Source of the DNA: Aminobacter sp. HY435
GTDB lineage: Bacteria; Pseudomonadota; Alphaproteobacteria; Rhizobiales; Rhizobiaceae
Reading direction: 5' to 3'
Assembly (NCBI RefSeq): GCF_027568395.1
Contig: NZ_JANKZL010000012.1
Coordinates: 1-64,000 of the forward strand
DNA: 64,000 nucleotides
Below the pieces are notes generated by a model. That model saw only the letters and a program-made list of their open reading frames with translations, searched no databases and was not told the origin of the DNA. Each line of letters opens with the position of its first letter. Positions within the stretch are counted from its first letter, which is position 1. This document shows, in pieces, positions 18,834 through 27,593 of this stretch. The position numbers were made by a program, and so were the translations under genes.

Positions 18834-19202
18834 GTGCGTGTTCCTCTTCAAGCTCTGATTGATCGTGCTGCGGCGATGCGTACTACGATACTGGGCTCCA
18901 CTTCGTTGCACCTCCCGTATTTGCCTATCATGCAAGATATTTGCACAAGAGTTAAAACTCGTCCACTGCAAAACGTGCTGGATCAATGCCTGCGGGCAAC
19001 TTGTTTGCATGCAGCCGAATTGCAGCTTTTCGATCATCGTTCGGCCAGTGAAGTGACCACCCGAACGAATGGGAAATCTACCCATCCGGGCGTTTTCAAA
19101 GTGACGGAAACCCGTTCTGCTCGCTGTCGGAAAAACAGCATTTCGGGATGGCTGGCACGGTTGTGCGGCACCCGGAGCAACACAAGATGATCGGGTGTCG
19201 CT
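18834..19202. promoter_or_regulatory. Divergent promoter region with a cluster of TTGCA/TGCAA motifs
   Basis: This 369-bp gap separates the divergent 124-aa gene and ppc. It contains TTGCA at 18906, 18940, 19005 and 19020 and TGCAA at 18930 and 18967. That is six half-sites within about 120 bp, some in inverted arrangement (TGCAAGATATTTGCA at 18930-18944). This looks like a multi-site operator. The binding factor is unknown. No coding sequence is seen here. Confidence 0.45.
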
Positions 19203-21896
19203 TTGCAGGAGAGCAGACCTCTCAGCTTTCGCGAGGACGTGCGCAGCCTGTTGTTCAGGTTGCTGGTTTCTGTCGTCAGCGAACGTGAACCCAGCCTCGC
19301 GGACGTGCTGACCGGACGCGTCAGCCTGGACGAACTCGTCGCCGAACATCGGATTTCAGCGTTGCAGGCGACCGGCATCTGGTTCCAACTGGTGGCGATC
19401 GCCAACGAACTGCTGGCCATGCGCTCGCGCCGCGAACTGGAGCAGATGGGCGGCGCCGACGATGTCATCGGTTCCTTCTCCAATGTGATCGGCGAGATCG
19501 CCGCCGCCGGCTACCCGGCCGAGGAGATCCAGGCCACCCTCGACGGGTTCAGCGTAGGGCCGACCATGACGGCGCATCCCACCGAGGCCAAGCGCGTCAC
19601 CGTCCTTGAGATCCACCGCCGCATCTACCGCAAGCTGACCGAGTTGGAACAGCAGCGCTGGGCGCCACGTGAGCGTGAACAGCTGATCGACGACCTCAAG
19701 AGCGAGATCGAGCTGCTCTGGATGTCGGGCGAATTGCGGCTCGAGCGGCCCTCGGTCGAGCGCGAGATCGCCTGGGGCCTGCATTTCTTCCGCGAAGTGA
19801 TCTTCGAGGCGACCCCCAAGCTCTACGACAGCGTCGAAGACGCCCTGGCGCGTCACTACCCGAAGCATGACGTCAAGGTGCCGTCATTCATGCGCTATGC
19901 GTCATGGATCGGCGGCGATCGCGACGGCAATCCCAACGTCACCGCCAAGACCACCGCCTACGCGCTCAACGAGTGCCGCCAGGCGGTCGTCGGCTGGTAC
20001 ATCGGGCAGGTGCGCAAGCTGGTCACCGTGCTCAGCATCAGCGCCAACGTGGTCAACGTGCCGGAGACCTTCACCAAGGCGCTCGGCCATGCCTTGCATC
20101 GCAGCGGCAACGCTTCCGAGATCGTGGCGCGCAATCCGGACGAGCCGCTGCGCCAGTTTGCCGGCGCCATGCTCGACCGGCTCGAGGCAATGCGCGGCGA
20201 GGCGTCGGCCAAGCCCTATGCCCGCTCGGATGCCTTCAAGGCTGACCTTCGCGAACTTGAAAACGTGCTCGCGCAGCTTGGCGGCAAGCTTATCGCCAGG
20301 CGTTTCGTGCGGCCCTTGCGCCAGCAGGTCGAGACCTTCGGCTTCCGTACCGTTTCGCTCGACATCAGGCAGAATTCCACTGTCGTCAATCGCGTGCTCG
20401 GCGAACTGTTCAAACTGGCCGACCCGGCCACCGCACCGGCGCCCGACACGCCGCAATGGACGGCGCGCATCCGAGCAGCTCTGAACTCCGGCGAGCAACT
20501 GGAGGTGGACCGGCTGGCACTGTCGGAGGAAGCGCAGGAGCTTCTCGACCTGTTCGACGTCATCCGCAAATCCTCCGCCGGGCTCAATGGCGGGGCGGTC
20601 GGCGCCTTCATCTTGTCGATGACACGCTCCAGCGACGACCTGCTGGCGGTCTACCTCCTGGCCCAGTATTCGGGGCTTGCGACGGCCATGGACGGGAGCG
20701 GAACCATTGCCCTTCGCGTCGTGCCGCTGTTCGAAACCATCGCCGACCTGCGCGCCGCCCCCGAAATCCTCGACCAGCTGTTCGGCGTTTCCATCGTTCG
20801 CCGTTCGGTGCGCGATTTCGGCAACGCCCAGGAGGTCATGCTCGGCTATTCGGACTCCAACAAGGATGGCGGCTTCCTGGCCTCCAACTGGGAGCTGAAC
20901 AAGGCGCAACGCCGCATCACGGCGCTTGGCATCAAGCGCAAGGTCAAGATCAGCTTCTTCCATGGGCGCGGCGGTTCGGTCAGCCGCGGCGGCGCACCGA
21001 CCGGACGGGCCATTGCGGCACAACCGGCAGGAACCATCGGCGGCGCCATGCGCGTCACCGAGCAGGGCGAGGTCGTGTCGTCGAAATTCGCCAATCGCGG
21101 CACCGGCCTCTACCAGCTGGAAATTCTCGCTGCGAGCGTCTTTGCCCATTCGGTCAAGTCGCAGAACGAGGCCGAGCTGAAGGACAATCCCGAGTTCAGC
21201 GAGGCGCTCGAAGCGCTGACCGGCATGTCGCAGGCGTCCTATTCGGGCCTGATCAACGAGCCGGGCTTCATCGACTATTTCAACCAGGCGAGCCCGGTCG
21301 AGGAGCTGTCGTTGCTGAAGATCGGCTCGCGCCCGGCGCGCCGTTTCGGCGCGCGCGACATCTCCGACCTGCGCGCCATTCCATGGGTCTTCGCCTGGAG
21401 CCAGAATCGTCATCTGATGACCAACTGGTATGGCATCGGCAGCGCGCTGAACTCGTTCGTCAACGTGCGCGGCGATGCCGGGCTGGAACTGCTCAGGCAG
21501 ATGTTCGAGCGCTCGCGCTTCTTCCACCTCGTCGTCGACGAAGTCGACAAGGGTCTCTACCAGACCGACATGGACATCGGCTGCCTGTATGCGGGGCTGG
21601 TGCAGGACCGGGAAGTTGGCGAGCGTATCTTCCGCAAGATCTCGGCCGAATACGCCCTGACGCGACGGATGATCTCCGAAGTCAATGGCGGGCTCAAGCT
21701 GTCCGAGCGGTTTCCCGCTTTCAAGCGCCACTTCGACCGCATCCGTCCGCAGATGGACTCGATCCACCGGCTGCAGGTGCAGCTGCTGCGCGAAGTTCGC
21801 GCCCAGGACGGCGCCACCGCCAACCCCAAGCGCGCCGTCAACGCGCTGCTGCTTTCGATCAACTGCATTTCCGCCGGCCTCGGCTGGACCGGATGA
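19203..21896 (+). CDS. ppc: Phosphoenolpyruvate carboxylase
   Basis: This 897-aa enzyme converts PEP and bicarbonate to oxaloacetate, the carboxylation step of the serine cycle. The catalytic His is H125 in [26 protein letters not shown] and the glycine-rich loop [12 protein letters not shown] are also visible. The only start early enough is a TTG at 19203, since an in-frame stop lies at 19188-19190; a GTG at 19239 is the next choice. The C-terminus ends GLGWTG rather than the common NTG. It is followed by glyA within 43 bp, suggesting one transcript. Confidence 0.9.
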   Translation: MQESRPLSFREDVRSLLFRLLVSVVSEREPSLADVLTGRVSLDELVAEHRISALQATGIWFQLVAIANELLAMRSRRELEQMGGADDVIGSFSNVIGEIAAAGYPAEEIQATLDGFSVGPTMTAHPTEAKRVTVLEIHRRIYRKLTELEQQRWAPREREQLIDDLKSEIELLWMSGELRLERPSVEREIAWGLHFFREVIFEATPKLYDSVEDALARHYPKHDVKVPSFMRYASWIGGDRDGNPNVTAKTTAYALNECRQAVVGWYIGQVRKLVTVLSISANVVNVPETFTKALGHALHRSGNASEIVARNPDEPLRQFAGAMLDRLEAMRGEASAKPYARSDAFKADLRELENVLAQLGGKLIARRFVRPLRQQVETFGFRTVSLDIRQNSTVVNRVLGELFKLADPATAPAPDTPQWTARIRAALNSGEQLEVDRLALSEEAQELLDLFDVIRKSSAGLNGGAVGAFILSMTRSSDDLLAVYLLAQYSGLATAMDGSGTIALRVVPLFETIADLRAAPEILDQLFGVSIVRRSVRDFGNAQEVMLGYSDSNKDGGFLASNWELNKAQRRITALGIKRKVKISFFHGRGGSVSRGGAPTGRAIAAQPAGTIGGAMRVTEQGEVVSSKFANRGTGLYQLEILAASVFAHSVKSQNEAELKDNPEFSEALEALTGMSQASYSGLINEPGFIDYFNQASPVEELSLLKIGSRPARRFGARDISDLRAIPWVFAWSQNRHLMTNWYGIGSALNSFVNVRGDAGLELLRQMFERSRFFHLVVDEVDKGLYQTDMDIGCLYAGLVQDREVGERIFRKISAEYALTRRMISEVNGGLKLSERFPAFKRHFDRIRPQMDSIHRLQVQLLREVRAQDGATANPKRAVNALLLSINCISAGLGWTG

Positions 21897-21939
21897 CCAC
21901 ATTTACCGGCGCTGCGATGCGCCACAAGGGAGGAACCTC

Positions 21940-23244
21940 ATGAACATTCCCACCAGACCCGGTATCGGCAGCGCCCGGCACTTCTTCCGCACCGAGCTCG
22001 CCCAGGCGGATCCAGCGGTCAGCGCTTCGATCGGACGCGAGTTGCAGCGCCAGCGTGACGAGATCGAGCTGATCGCATCGGAAAACTTCGTCTCCAAGGC
22101 GGTGCTTGAAGCACAGGGCTCGGTGCTGACCAACAAATATGCCGAGGGCTATCCCGGCCGCCGCTACTACGGCGGTTGCGCCTATGTCGACGAGATCGAG
22201 GATCTGGCGCGTGAGCGCGCCAGGACGATGTTCGGCTGCAGCTTCGCCAACGTCCAGCCCAATTCGGGCAGCCAGGCCAACCAGTCGGTGTTCATGGCGC
22301 TGATGAAGCCGGGCGACACTTTCCTCGGCCTCAACCTGGCAGCGGGCGGACACCTGACGCATGGCGCACCGGTCAACCAGTCCGGCAAGTGGTTCAACGT
22401 CGTCTCCTACGGCGTCAAGCCCGACACGCACCGCATCGACATGGACGAGGTGCGCGACCTCGCCCGGAAGCATCAGCCCAAGGTGATCCTGGCTGGCGGC
22501 TCGGCCTATCCGCGCATCATCGACTTCAAGGCGTTCCGCGAGATCGCCGACGAAGTCGGCGCCAAGCTGTTCGTCGACATGGCGCACTTTGCTGGCCTGG
22601 TTGCCGGTGGCGTGCACCCCAACCCGCTCGAGCACGCCCATGTCGTGACGACGACCACCCACAAGACCCTGCGCGGTCCGCGCGGCGGCATGGTCCTGTC
22701 CAATGACGAGGAGATCGGCAAGAAGATCAATTCGGCTGTTTTCCCGGGCCTCCAGGGCGGCCCGCTGATGCATGTCATCGCCGCCAAGGCGGTGGCTTTC
22801 GGCGAGGCGCTGACACCCGACTTCAAGGTCTATGCCGCAAACGTCGTTTCCAACGCCAAGGCGCTGGCAGGGACGCTGCAGGAAGGCGGTGTCGACATCG
22901 TTTCCGGCGGCACCGACACGCATCTCATGCTGGTCGACCTTCGCCGCAAGAAGCTGACCGGCAAGGCGGTGGAGGCGGCTCTTGGGCGCGCCCACATCAC
23001 CTGCAACAAGAACGGCATTCCGTTCGATCCCGAGGGTCCGATGGTGACATCGGGTGTCAGGCTCGGCACGCCGGCCTGTACCACGCGCGGCTTCCTCGCC
23101 GAGGAGTTCCGTCAGGTCGGGCGCATGACCATGGCCGTCATCGATGGCCTTGCCGCCAACGGCGAGGAGGGCAACGCCAAGATCGAGGCGGCCGTTCGCG
23201 AAGAAACGCACGATTTGGTCGGCCGATTCCGAATCTACGACTGA
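21940..23244 (+). CDS. glyA: Serine hydroxymethyltransferase
   Basis: This 434-aa PLP enzyme joins methylene-tetrahydrofolate and glycine to make serine, the C1 entry point of the serine cycle. The PLP lysine is K242 in [14 protein letters not shown]. Other signatures are [15 protein letters not shown] (65-79) and the N-terminal ELIASENF. The ATG at 21940 follows GGGAGGA at 21928-21934; the frame is open further upstream inside ppc. Probably co-transcribed with ppc, and likely a methylotrophy-specific paralogue of a housekeeping glyA elsewhere (inference). Confidence 0.94.
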   Translation: MNIPTRPGIGSARHFFRTELAQADPAVSASIGRELQRQRDEIELIASENFVSKAVLEAQGSVLTNKYAEGYPGRRYYGGCAYVDEIEDLARERARTMFGCSFANVQPNSGSQANQSVFMALMKPGDTFLGLNLAAGGHLTHGAPVNQSGKWFNVVSYGVKPDTHRIDMDEVRDLARKHQPKVILAGGSAYPRIIDFKAFREIADEVGAKLFVDMAHFAGLVAGGVHPNPLEHAHVVTTTTHKTLRGPRGGMVLSNDEEIGKKINSAVFPGLQGGPLMHVIAAKAVAFGEALTPDFKVYAANVVSNAKALAGTLQEGGVDIVSGGTDTHLMLVDLRRKKLTGKAVEAALGRAHITCNKNGIPFDPEGPMVTSGVRLGTPACTTRGFLAEEFRQVGRMTMAVIDGLAANGEEGNAKIEAAVREETHDLVGRFRIYD

Positions 23245-23265
23245 TTTTTGTCGCGGAAGAACAGG

Positions 23266-23304
23266 CATGCCTTGGCGAATTCGGTTGGAATGCGCCAAGG
23301 CATG
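23266..23304. promoter_or_regulatory. Strong inverted repeat between glyA and the LuxR-type gene
   Basis: CATGCCTTGGCG (23266-23277) and CGCCAAGGCATG (23293-23304) form perfect 12-bp arms around a 15-nt loop, ending 23 bp before the next start codon. There is no T-tract, so it may be an attenuator or a protein-binding site rather than a simple terminator. Confidence 0.45.
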
Positions 23305-23327
23305 ATGCCGATCTCGATGGCGGGCAG

Positions 23328-23975
23328 ATGGCGCAACAAAAAAAGCTGAATGTCCTGATAGCCGAGCGCAACCCGCTGGTGATATCGGCTTTGCGCGACA
23401 TGATCAGCCGCGATGAGCGTTTCGCCTTCGTCGAGGGCGTGCAAAGCGGCGAGGCCTTCGTCAAGGCCGTCGCGGCGAACCAGCCCGCATTCGACGTCGC
23501 CATAGTCGCCTGGAAGCTGTCCGACATGGATGCCAGCGAGGTGCTGGCCGAATTGCACCGCCGCCAACTCGTCGCACGGATGGTCATCTTCTCCAACGAC
23601 CACGATATCGGCATTCTGAAGCAATGCGTGCGGTTGGGCGTGCAAGGCTTCTGCTATCAGTTCGACGATCCGTGCATTTTGTTCGACACGCTGCTTGCGG
23701 TCGCCAACGGCCGTATCTGCATTCCCTATATCGACGTCGCCAGGATCAACGAGACGCCACTGTCGCGTCTGACCACGCGCGAACTCGAACTGCTGGGCGT
23801 GCTGGCCGATGGCTGGACCAACCTGCAGATCGCCACGCGCACCGGCATTTCGGAGAACACGGTCAAGTACCACCTCAAGAATCTTTACGACAAGCTGGGC
23901 GTGCGCAACCGCGCCATGGCGGTGGCTCTCTACGCCAGCGAGAAAAAGCGCGGCCCCCAGGCGGTTCAGCGCTAG
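23328..23975 (+). CDS. LuxR/NarL-type regulator with degenerate receiver domain
   Basis: This 215-aa protein has an N-terminal receiver-like domain (about 7-120) and a C-terminal LuxR HTH (about 142-203: LTTRELELLGVLADGWTNLQIA, SENTVKYHLKNLYDKLGV). The phospho-acceptor position appears as Ala (FDVAIVAWKLSDMD, A61) and the usual acidic pair near residue 13 reads ER. It is therefore unlikely to be controlled by aspartyl phosphorylation, and no histidine kinase lies nearby. The position after glyA and before the transporter operon suggests a role in C1/amine gene control (inference). Confidence 0.85.
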   Translation: MAQQKKLNVLIAERNPLVISALRDMISRDERFAFVEGVQSGEAFVKAVAANQPAFDVAIVAWKLSDMDASEVLAELHRRQLVARMVIFSNDHDIGILKQCVRLGVQGFCYQFDDPCILFDTLLAVANGRICIPYIDVARINETPLSRLTTRELELLGVLADGWTNLQIATRTGISENTVKYHLKNLYDKLGVRNRAMAVALYASEKKRGPQAVQR

Positions 23976-24164
23976 CCCGCAAGGCTCGCCAACGCGACTC
24001 GACATCCCAGACAGCCAAATCGGGCCGGAATCACCGTTCCCGCGTCGATCTGCGACTGCCTGTGTAAAATTTCCGACGCCTTGTCGGCGTCTCAAAAGCC
24101 AACGGAATCAACACATTCCGGATTCGCCCAAAGTCGTAGTGCGACACGAGCGCGCATCGGTCGC

Positions 24165-24193
24165 TTGACAGAAAATTGACTTTGCCTGACATT
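24165..24193 (+). promoter_or_regulatory. Possible promoter of the small-membrane-protein/APC operon
   Basis: TTGACA at 24165-24170 is followed by a 17-nt spacer and a weak -10 candidate, GACATT, at 24188-24193. It lies about 60 bp upstream of the first gene. The -10 is poor, so this is tentative. Confidence 0.35.
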
Positions 24194-24199
24194 CCTCAG

Positions 24200-24215
24200 G
24201 GGAAATTAATTTCCC
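24200..24215. promoter_or_regulatory. Perfect 16-bp palindrome upstream of the transporter operon
   Basis: GGGAAATTAATTTCCC is fully self-complementary and lies 7 bp downstream of the -10 candidate and 38 bp before the first start codon. This is the usual position of a repressor operator. The cognate regulator is unknown; the nearby LuxR-type protein or the XRE-cupin protein are candidates. Confidence 0.5.
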
Positions 24216-24253
24216 GCACAATGAAGCCGAAAACGGCCAGGAGGAGGAGGAAA

Positions 24254-24571
24254 ATGGAAGCAGCGTTAGTTCATCCAAGCGACGATGCGAGCCTCGACGC
24301 ACGCATTCACAAGATGCATGCCCGCGATCGTGCCGGCCTGATCGTGTTCATAGTGGTGCTGTGGTGCACCCTGCTGTTCGCGCTGTTCAGCGTCTGGTCC
24401 TATATCTCGATCCCGGCCATCCGCATCATTCTTTCGGTCGCCTGCGGGCTTGTCTTGACGTTCAACACGGCGGCGATCGTCGCCATGCTGCGTCACTACA
24501 CCGAGGACAAACACTTTATCTATGGCCTCGACCTCAAGCATCTCGACGAGATGCACCGGCGCAGGGGCTGA
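24254..24571 (+). CDS. Small membrane protein, first gene of an APC-transporter operon
   Basis: This 105-aa protein has a soluble N-terminus (about 1-26) and two predicted membrane helices (about 28-50, LIVFIVVLWCTLLFALF, and about 57-80, IRIILSVACGLVLTF). The tail is charged (DLKHLDEMHRRRG). The ATG at 24254 has GGAGGAGG just upstream; the frame upstream of it is not needed. No family is recognised. Gene spacing of 11-12 bp to its neighbours shows it belongs to a four-gene operon with two more small membrane proteins and an APC permease, probably as an accessory subunit. Confidence 0.75.
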   Translation: MEAALVHPSDDASLDARIHKMHARDRAGLIVFIVVLWCTLLFALFSVWSYISIPAIRIILSVACGLVLTFNTAAIVAMLRHYTEDKHFIYGLDLKHLDEMHRRRG

Positions 24572-24582
24572 GGAAAGCAACA

Positions 24583-24966
24583 ATGGCTTACAAACCTCCG
24601 AAACAGGGCCTCGCAGGCCAGATTTTCGACGTCTTGACTTTGCTGGTGCTGACCGTCGGCGCGCTCTACGTGCCGCTCTATCTTGGCCTTGCGGGTGCAG
24701 CCAAGGTGCCGAACCCGATCGCCAATCCGACCTGGGAAGCGCTCGGCCAGAACGCCACCGAACAGCAGCAGTGGGCGGCGCTCGGCATCACCGATCCGGC
24801 GGCCGCCAACGACATCATCACCGCCCGCTTCGACTACAGTTTCAGCTGGGCGGCGCTGATCGTCATGGCCGTGCTGGTCATCGGCTACTTCGTTCTGGTC
24901 GTGCGCCTGTCCGACAGGGAGTACCGCGAAGTCATCGCAGAACGCTTCGGCAACAAGAAGCGCTAA
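24583..24966 (+). CDS. Small membrane protein with extracytoplasmic loop
   Basis: This 127-aa protein has predicted membrane helices at about 15-35 (VLTLLVLTVGALYVPLYL) and about 88-108 (WAALIVMAVLVIGYFVLVV). Between them is a polar segment of about 50 residues (PNPIANPTWEALGQNATEQQQW). The two-helix topology would place this loop outside the membrane if the N-terminus is cytoplasmic. The frame runs upstream through the previous gene, but the ATG at 24583 behind GAGGAAAG fits the operon spacing. No family is recognised. Confidence 0.75.
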   Translation: MAYKPPKQGLAGQIFDVLTLLVLTVGALYVPLYLGLAGAAKVPNPIANPTWEALGQNATEQQQWAALGITDPAAANDIITARFDYSFSWAALIVMAVLVIGYFVLVVRLSDREYREVIAERFGNKKR

Positions 24967-24978
24967 GGGGAGGTCGAA

Positions 24979-25146
24979 ATGGATACCTGGAACATCCTGG
25001 AATACGCAGCCTGGGCTCTGTCGGCCATGTTTGGCGTCCTGATGCTCATCGATCTCATTCGCATCGATACGACCTACGACAACGAGCTGCTGATCTCCTC
25101 TCGCGAAGGCGAGATCGAGGCGACGGCGGAACGCCACGAGATCTGA
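24979..25146 (+). CDS. 55-aa single-span membrane protein
   Basis: The ATG at 24979 follows AAGGGGAGG closely and reads MDTWNILEYAAWALSAMFG, with one membrane helix at about 8-26. The tail is acidic (SSREGEIEATAERHEI). The stop at 25144-25146 is 10 bp before the permease gene. Its length is below usual gene-finder cutoffs, but the strong RBS and position in the operon support it. It probably stabilises or regulates the neighbouring permease, in the manner of other small transporter subunits (inference). Confidence 0.7.
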   Translation: MDTWNILEYAAWALSAMFGVLMLIDLIRIDTTYDNELLISSREGEIEATAERHEI

Positions 25147-25156
25147 GGGGACGACG

Positions 25157-26554
25157 ATGGCAAATGTGACTTCAACCGCAGCCGAGCCGGAACGGCTCCA
25201 GCTGCTGCGCGTGCTCGGCCCGGCCCATGTGTGGGCGCTTGGCGTCGGCATCGTGCTCGTCGGCGAATATATGGGCTGGAACTTCTCGGTCGGCAAAGGC
25301 GGCATGATTGCCGGCCTCGTCGCCTGCTGGGTCGCCGGCCTGCTCTACACCTGCGTCGCCATGATCGACTCCGAGGTGACCTCGACGGTCGCCGCCGCCG
25401 GCGGCCAGTACGCCCAGGCCAAGCACATCGTCGGCCCGCTGATGGCCTTCAATGTCGGCCTGTTCCTGGTCATGGCCTACACCATGCTGGAAGCGGCCAA
25501 CGCGATCACCGTTGGCTTCCTGCTCGACACGGTGGCCGGCATGCAGGGCCACTCCGGCCTCAACCAGCAACCCTTCATCATCCTCGCCATCATGTTCCTG
25601 GCGTGGCTCAACTATCGCGGCGTGCTGGCGACGCTGACCTTCAACCTGGTCATCACCGCGATCGCTTTCGTGGCCATCATCACGCTCTTCATCTCGGTGC
25701 AGTTCGGCGCTTCCAACGTGCCGCTCGACTTCTCGGCCATCACCACCGATCCGCTGCCCTATGGCTGGGTCGGCATCGTGGCGTCGCTGCATTTCGGGCT
25801 GTGGTATTATCTCGGCATCGAGGGCACCTGCCAGGCGGCCGAGGAAGTGCGCTCGCCGGCGCGCTCGCTGCCTTACGGCACCATGGCCGGCATCATGACG
25901 CTGCTGATCGCCGCGACCATGACCTGGTACGTCTGCTCCGGCCTGATCCCATGGGAATATCTCGGCCAGGCCGGAACGCCGCTGTTCGACGCCGCTCGCG
26001 TCACCGGCAGCACGCCGCTGATGATCCTGTTGTTCGTCGGCACCGCGTTCGCAACGCTCGCCTCGGCCAACGGCTGCATCAACGACGCCTCGCGCGCCTG
26101 GTTCTCGATGGGCCGAGACCGCTACCTGCCGAGCTGGTTCGGCGCCGTGCATCCGGTCTACCGCACGCCGTACCGCGCCATCGTCTTCCTGGTTCCGATC
26201 GCGCTGATCTTCGCGCTCGGCGCCCCGCTCGACCAGGTCGTCACCTTCTCGATCCTGTCGGGCCTGCTCGGCTACACCTTCATGACCTTCAACATGGTGA
26301 TGTTCCGCAACAAGTGGCCGCTGGACACGATCAAGCGCGGCTATGTGCATCCGTTCCACCCGCTGCCGACGATCGTCCTGCTGATCCTGTGCTCGACCGC
26401 CTACTTCGCCGTGTTCCTCGGCTATGGCACGCAGCTCAGCGCGATGATGTGCTTCTATATCGTCGCATCGTTGTGGTTCCACTTCCGGCGCTATCAGTTC
26501 GTGCGCCGCGGCGACCAGTTCACCATGCCGTGGCCGAAGCCGGTGGGCTACTGA
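25157..26554 (+). CDS. APC-family amino acid/amine permease
   Basis: This 465-aa permease has about 12 predicted helices and resembles amino acid/ethanolamine permeases of the APC superfamily. TM1 is interrupted around GEYMGWNFSVGKGGM (helix-breaking Gly), and VTSTVAAAGGQYAQAKHIVGP follows. It is the last gene of the four-gene operon, behind GAGGGGACG. Methylamine or another methylated amine is a plausible substrate given the adjacent gmaS pathway, but the substrate is not shown by sequence. Confidence 0.85.
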   Translation: MANVTSTAAEPERLQLLRVLGPAHVWALGVGIVLVGEYMGWNFSVGKGGMIAGLVACWVAGLLYTCVAMIDSEVTSTVAAAGGQYAQAKHIVGPLMAFNVGLFLVMAYTMLEAANAITVGFLLDTVAGMQGHSGLNQQPFIILAIMFLAWLNYRGVLATLTFNLVITAIAFVAIITLFISVQFGASNVPLDFSAITTDPLPYGWVGIVASLHFGLWYYLGIEGTCQAAEEVRSPARSLPYGTMAGIMTLLIAATMTWYVCSGLIPWEYLGQAGTPLFDAARVTGSTPLMILLFVGTAFATLASANGCINDASRAWFSMGRDRYLPSWFGAVHPVYRTPYRAIVFLVPIALIFALGAPLDQVVTFSILSGLLGYTFMTFNMVMFRNKWPLDTIKRGYVHPFHPLPTIVLLILCSTAYFAVFLGYGTQLSAMMCFYIVASLWFHFRRYQFVRRGDQFTMPWPKPVGY

Positions 26555-26567
26555 CCAGACTACCTTG

Positions 26568-26600
26568 GGCGGCGCGGGTTCCTCGCGCCGCCTCCTTTTT
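26568..26600 (+). terminator. Rho-independent terminator after the APC permease
   Basis: GGCGGCGCG (26568-26576) pairs perfectly with CGCGCCGCC (26584-26592) across a 7-nt loop, followed by TCCTTTTT. It closes the transporter operon. Confidence 0.8.
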
Positions 26601-26617
26601 GCGGACAGGGCGTCAAG

Positions 26618-27316
26618 ATGTTCACAACCATTGCGTTTTCGGCATTCCTCGCTGCGTCATGCAGCTGGATGGGCGTACGCGCCCTGGGCGACCACCGCAG
26701 CGCGCTGGCGGGCCGCCATGGTTTGCTCGATGATGCCGCCCCGCTGTTCGCCGACCCGCAGATCACGTTCGGCCCAGATCATTTTCCGGTCCTTGTCGGT
26801 CGCATCGCCGATGGCCGGCGGGCAAAGGTCGAGCTCATCGCCGACACGATGGTGACCCGCCGCCTGCCGCAGCTCTGGCTCCGGGTGACGCTCAGCGAAG
26901 CCTGCCGTTGCGCCCGCCCGACAATCGGCGCGCTGGCGCGTCCGACGGGAGCCGAATTCTATTCGCTCGTTCATGACATGCCGGAGTGGCTGTCGCCGCC
27001 GGAAACCGAGGCATCGCTGTTGATGCGCGGCGACGGCGACGCCAGCGCCTGGCAGGTTGAGCGTGCCTCGGCAATGTTCGCCGGGCTGTTCGAAGACCGG
27101 GCGGTCAAGGAGGCGGTGATCACGCCGCTCGGCACGCGCATCATCCGCCAGGCCGCGCAAGGCGATCCCGGCGCCCACAAGGTGTTGCGACAGGTGCGCT
27201 TTCCGCTGAAGTCGATCCCGCGGGAGCTTGTGCGCATGGCCGTCGCGGAGGCCGTGGCGCTGAGCGCGCTGCTGGCCGAGGAAGATATCGCAGTTCCCGC
27301 TTACGAAGCAGCCTGA
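26618..27316 (+). CDS. Uncharacterised 232-aa protein
   Basis: No family is recognised. The N-terminus MFTTIAFSAFLAASCSWMG could be a weak signal or anchor. The rest is predicted mixed alpha/beta, including FGPDHFPVLVGRIADGRRAKVELIADT near 50. Helices rich in Ala and Arg occur toward the end. It starts 18 bp after the APC-operon terminator, and its stop is 7 bp before the next gene, with which it is probably co-transcribed. Confidence 0.65.
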   Translation: MFTTIAFSAFLAASCSWMGVRALGDHRSALAGRHGLLDDAAPLFADPQITFGPDHFPVLVGRIADGRRAKVELIADTMVTRRLPQLWLRVTLSEACRCARPTIGALARPTGAEFYSLVHDMPEWLSPPETEASLLMRGDGDASAWQVERASAMFAGLFEDRAVKEAVITPLGTRIIRQAAQGDPGAHKVLRQVRFPLKSIPRELVRMAVAEAVALSALLAEEDIAVPAYEAA

Positions 27317-27323
27317 GGTTCCC

Positions 27324-27587
27324 ATGGCAAAGCCGATCAACCCCTATGTCGTGCTGGCTCTGGCGATCGTGCTGCCGGGGGCAGGCCATGTCGCCGTTCG
27401 CGACGCGACACGCGGCCTGGCCTTCGCCTTTTTCGTGGTGCTGTTCTCGGTGATCTCCTACGTCACCACCACGCCGGAAACCTCGTTCATCGGCCGCCAC
27501 GCCGGTGGGCTGTTCGTCTGGGCGCTGTCGATCCCCGACGCCTATCGCCGTGCGCGCATCCGCGCCGTCACCGCCCGCGGCGCCTGA
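27324..27587 (+). CDS. Small inner-membrane protein of unknown function
   Basis: This 87-aa protein has two to three hydrophobic segments (YVVLALAIVLPGAGHVAV at about 8-25, LAFAFFVVLFSVISYV at about 31-46). A possible third (GGLFVWALSIP) lies at about 61-71. The tail is basic. The ATG is preceded by GAGGTTCCC, 7 bp after the previous stop. It converges on the DUF6455-like gene with a 6-bp gap. The role is unknown. Confidence 0.65.
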   Translation: MAKPINPYVVLALAIVLPGAGHVAVRDATRGLAFAFFVVLFSVISYVTTTPETSFIGRHAGGLFVWALSIPDAYRRARIRAVTARGA

Positions 27588-27593
27588 CACCTG

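Noticed and set aside
19902-21902. 666-codon minus-strand frame opposite ppc
   Set aside because: Antisense to a strongly conserved enzyme; no recognisable motif.
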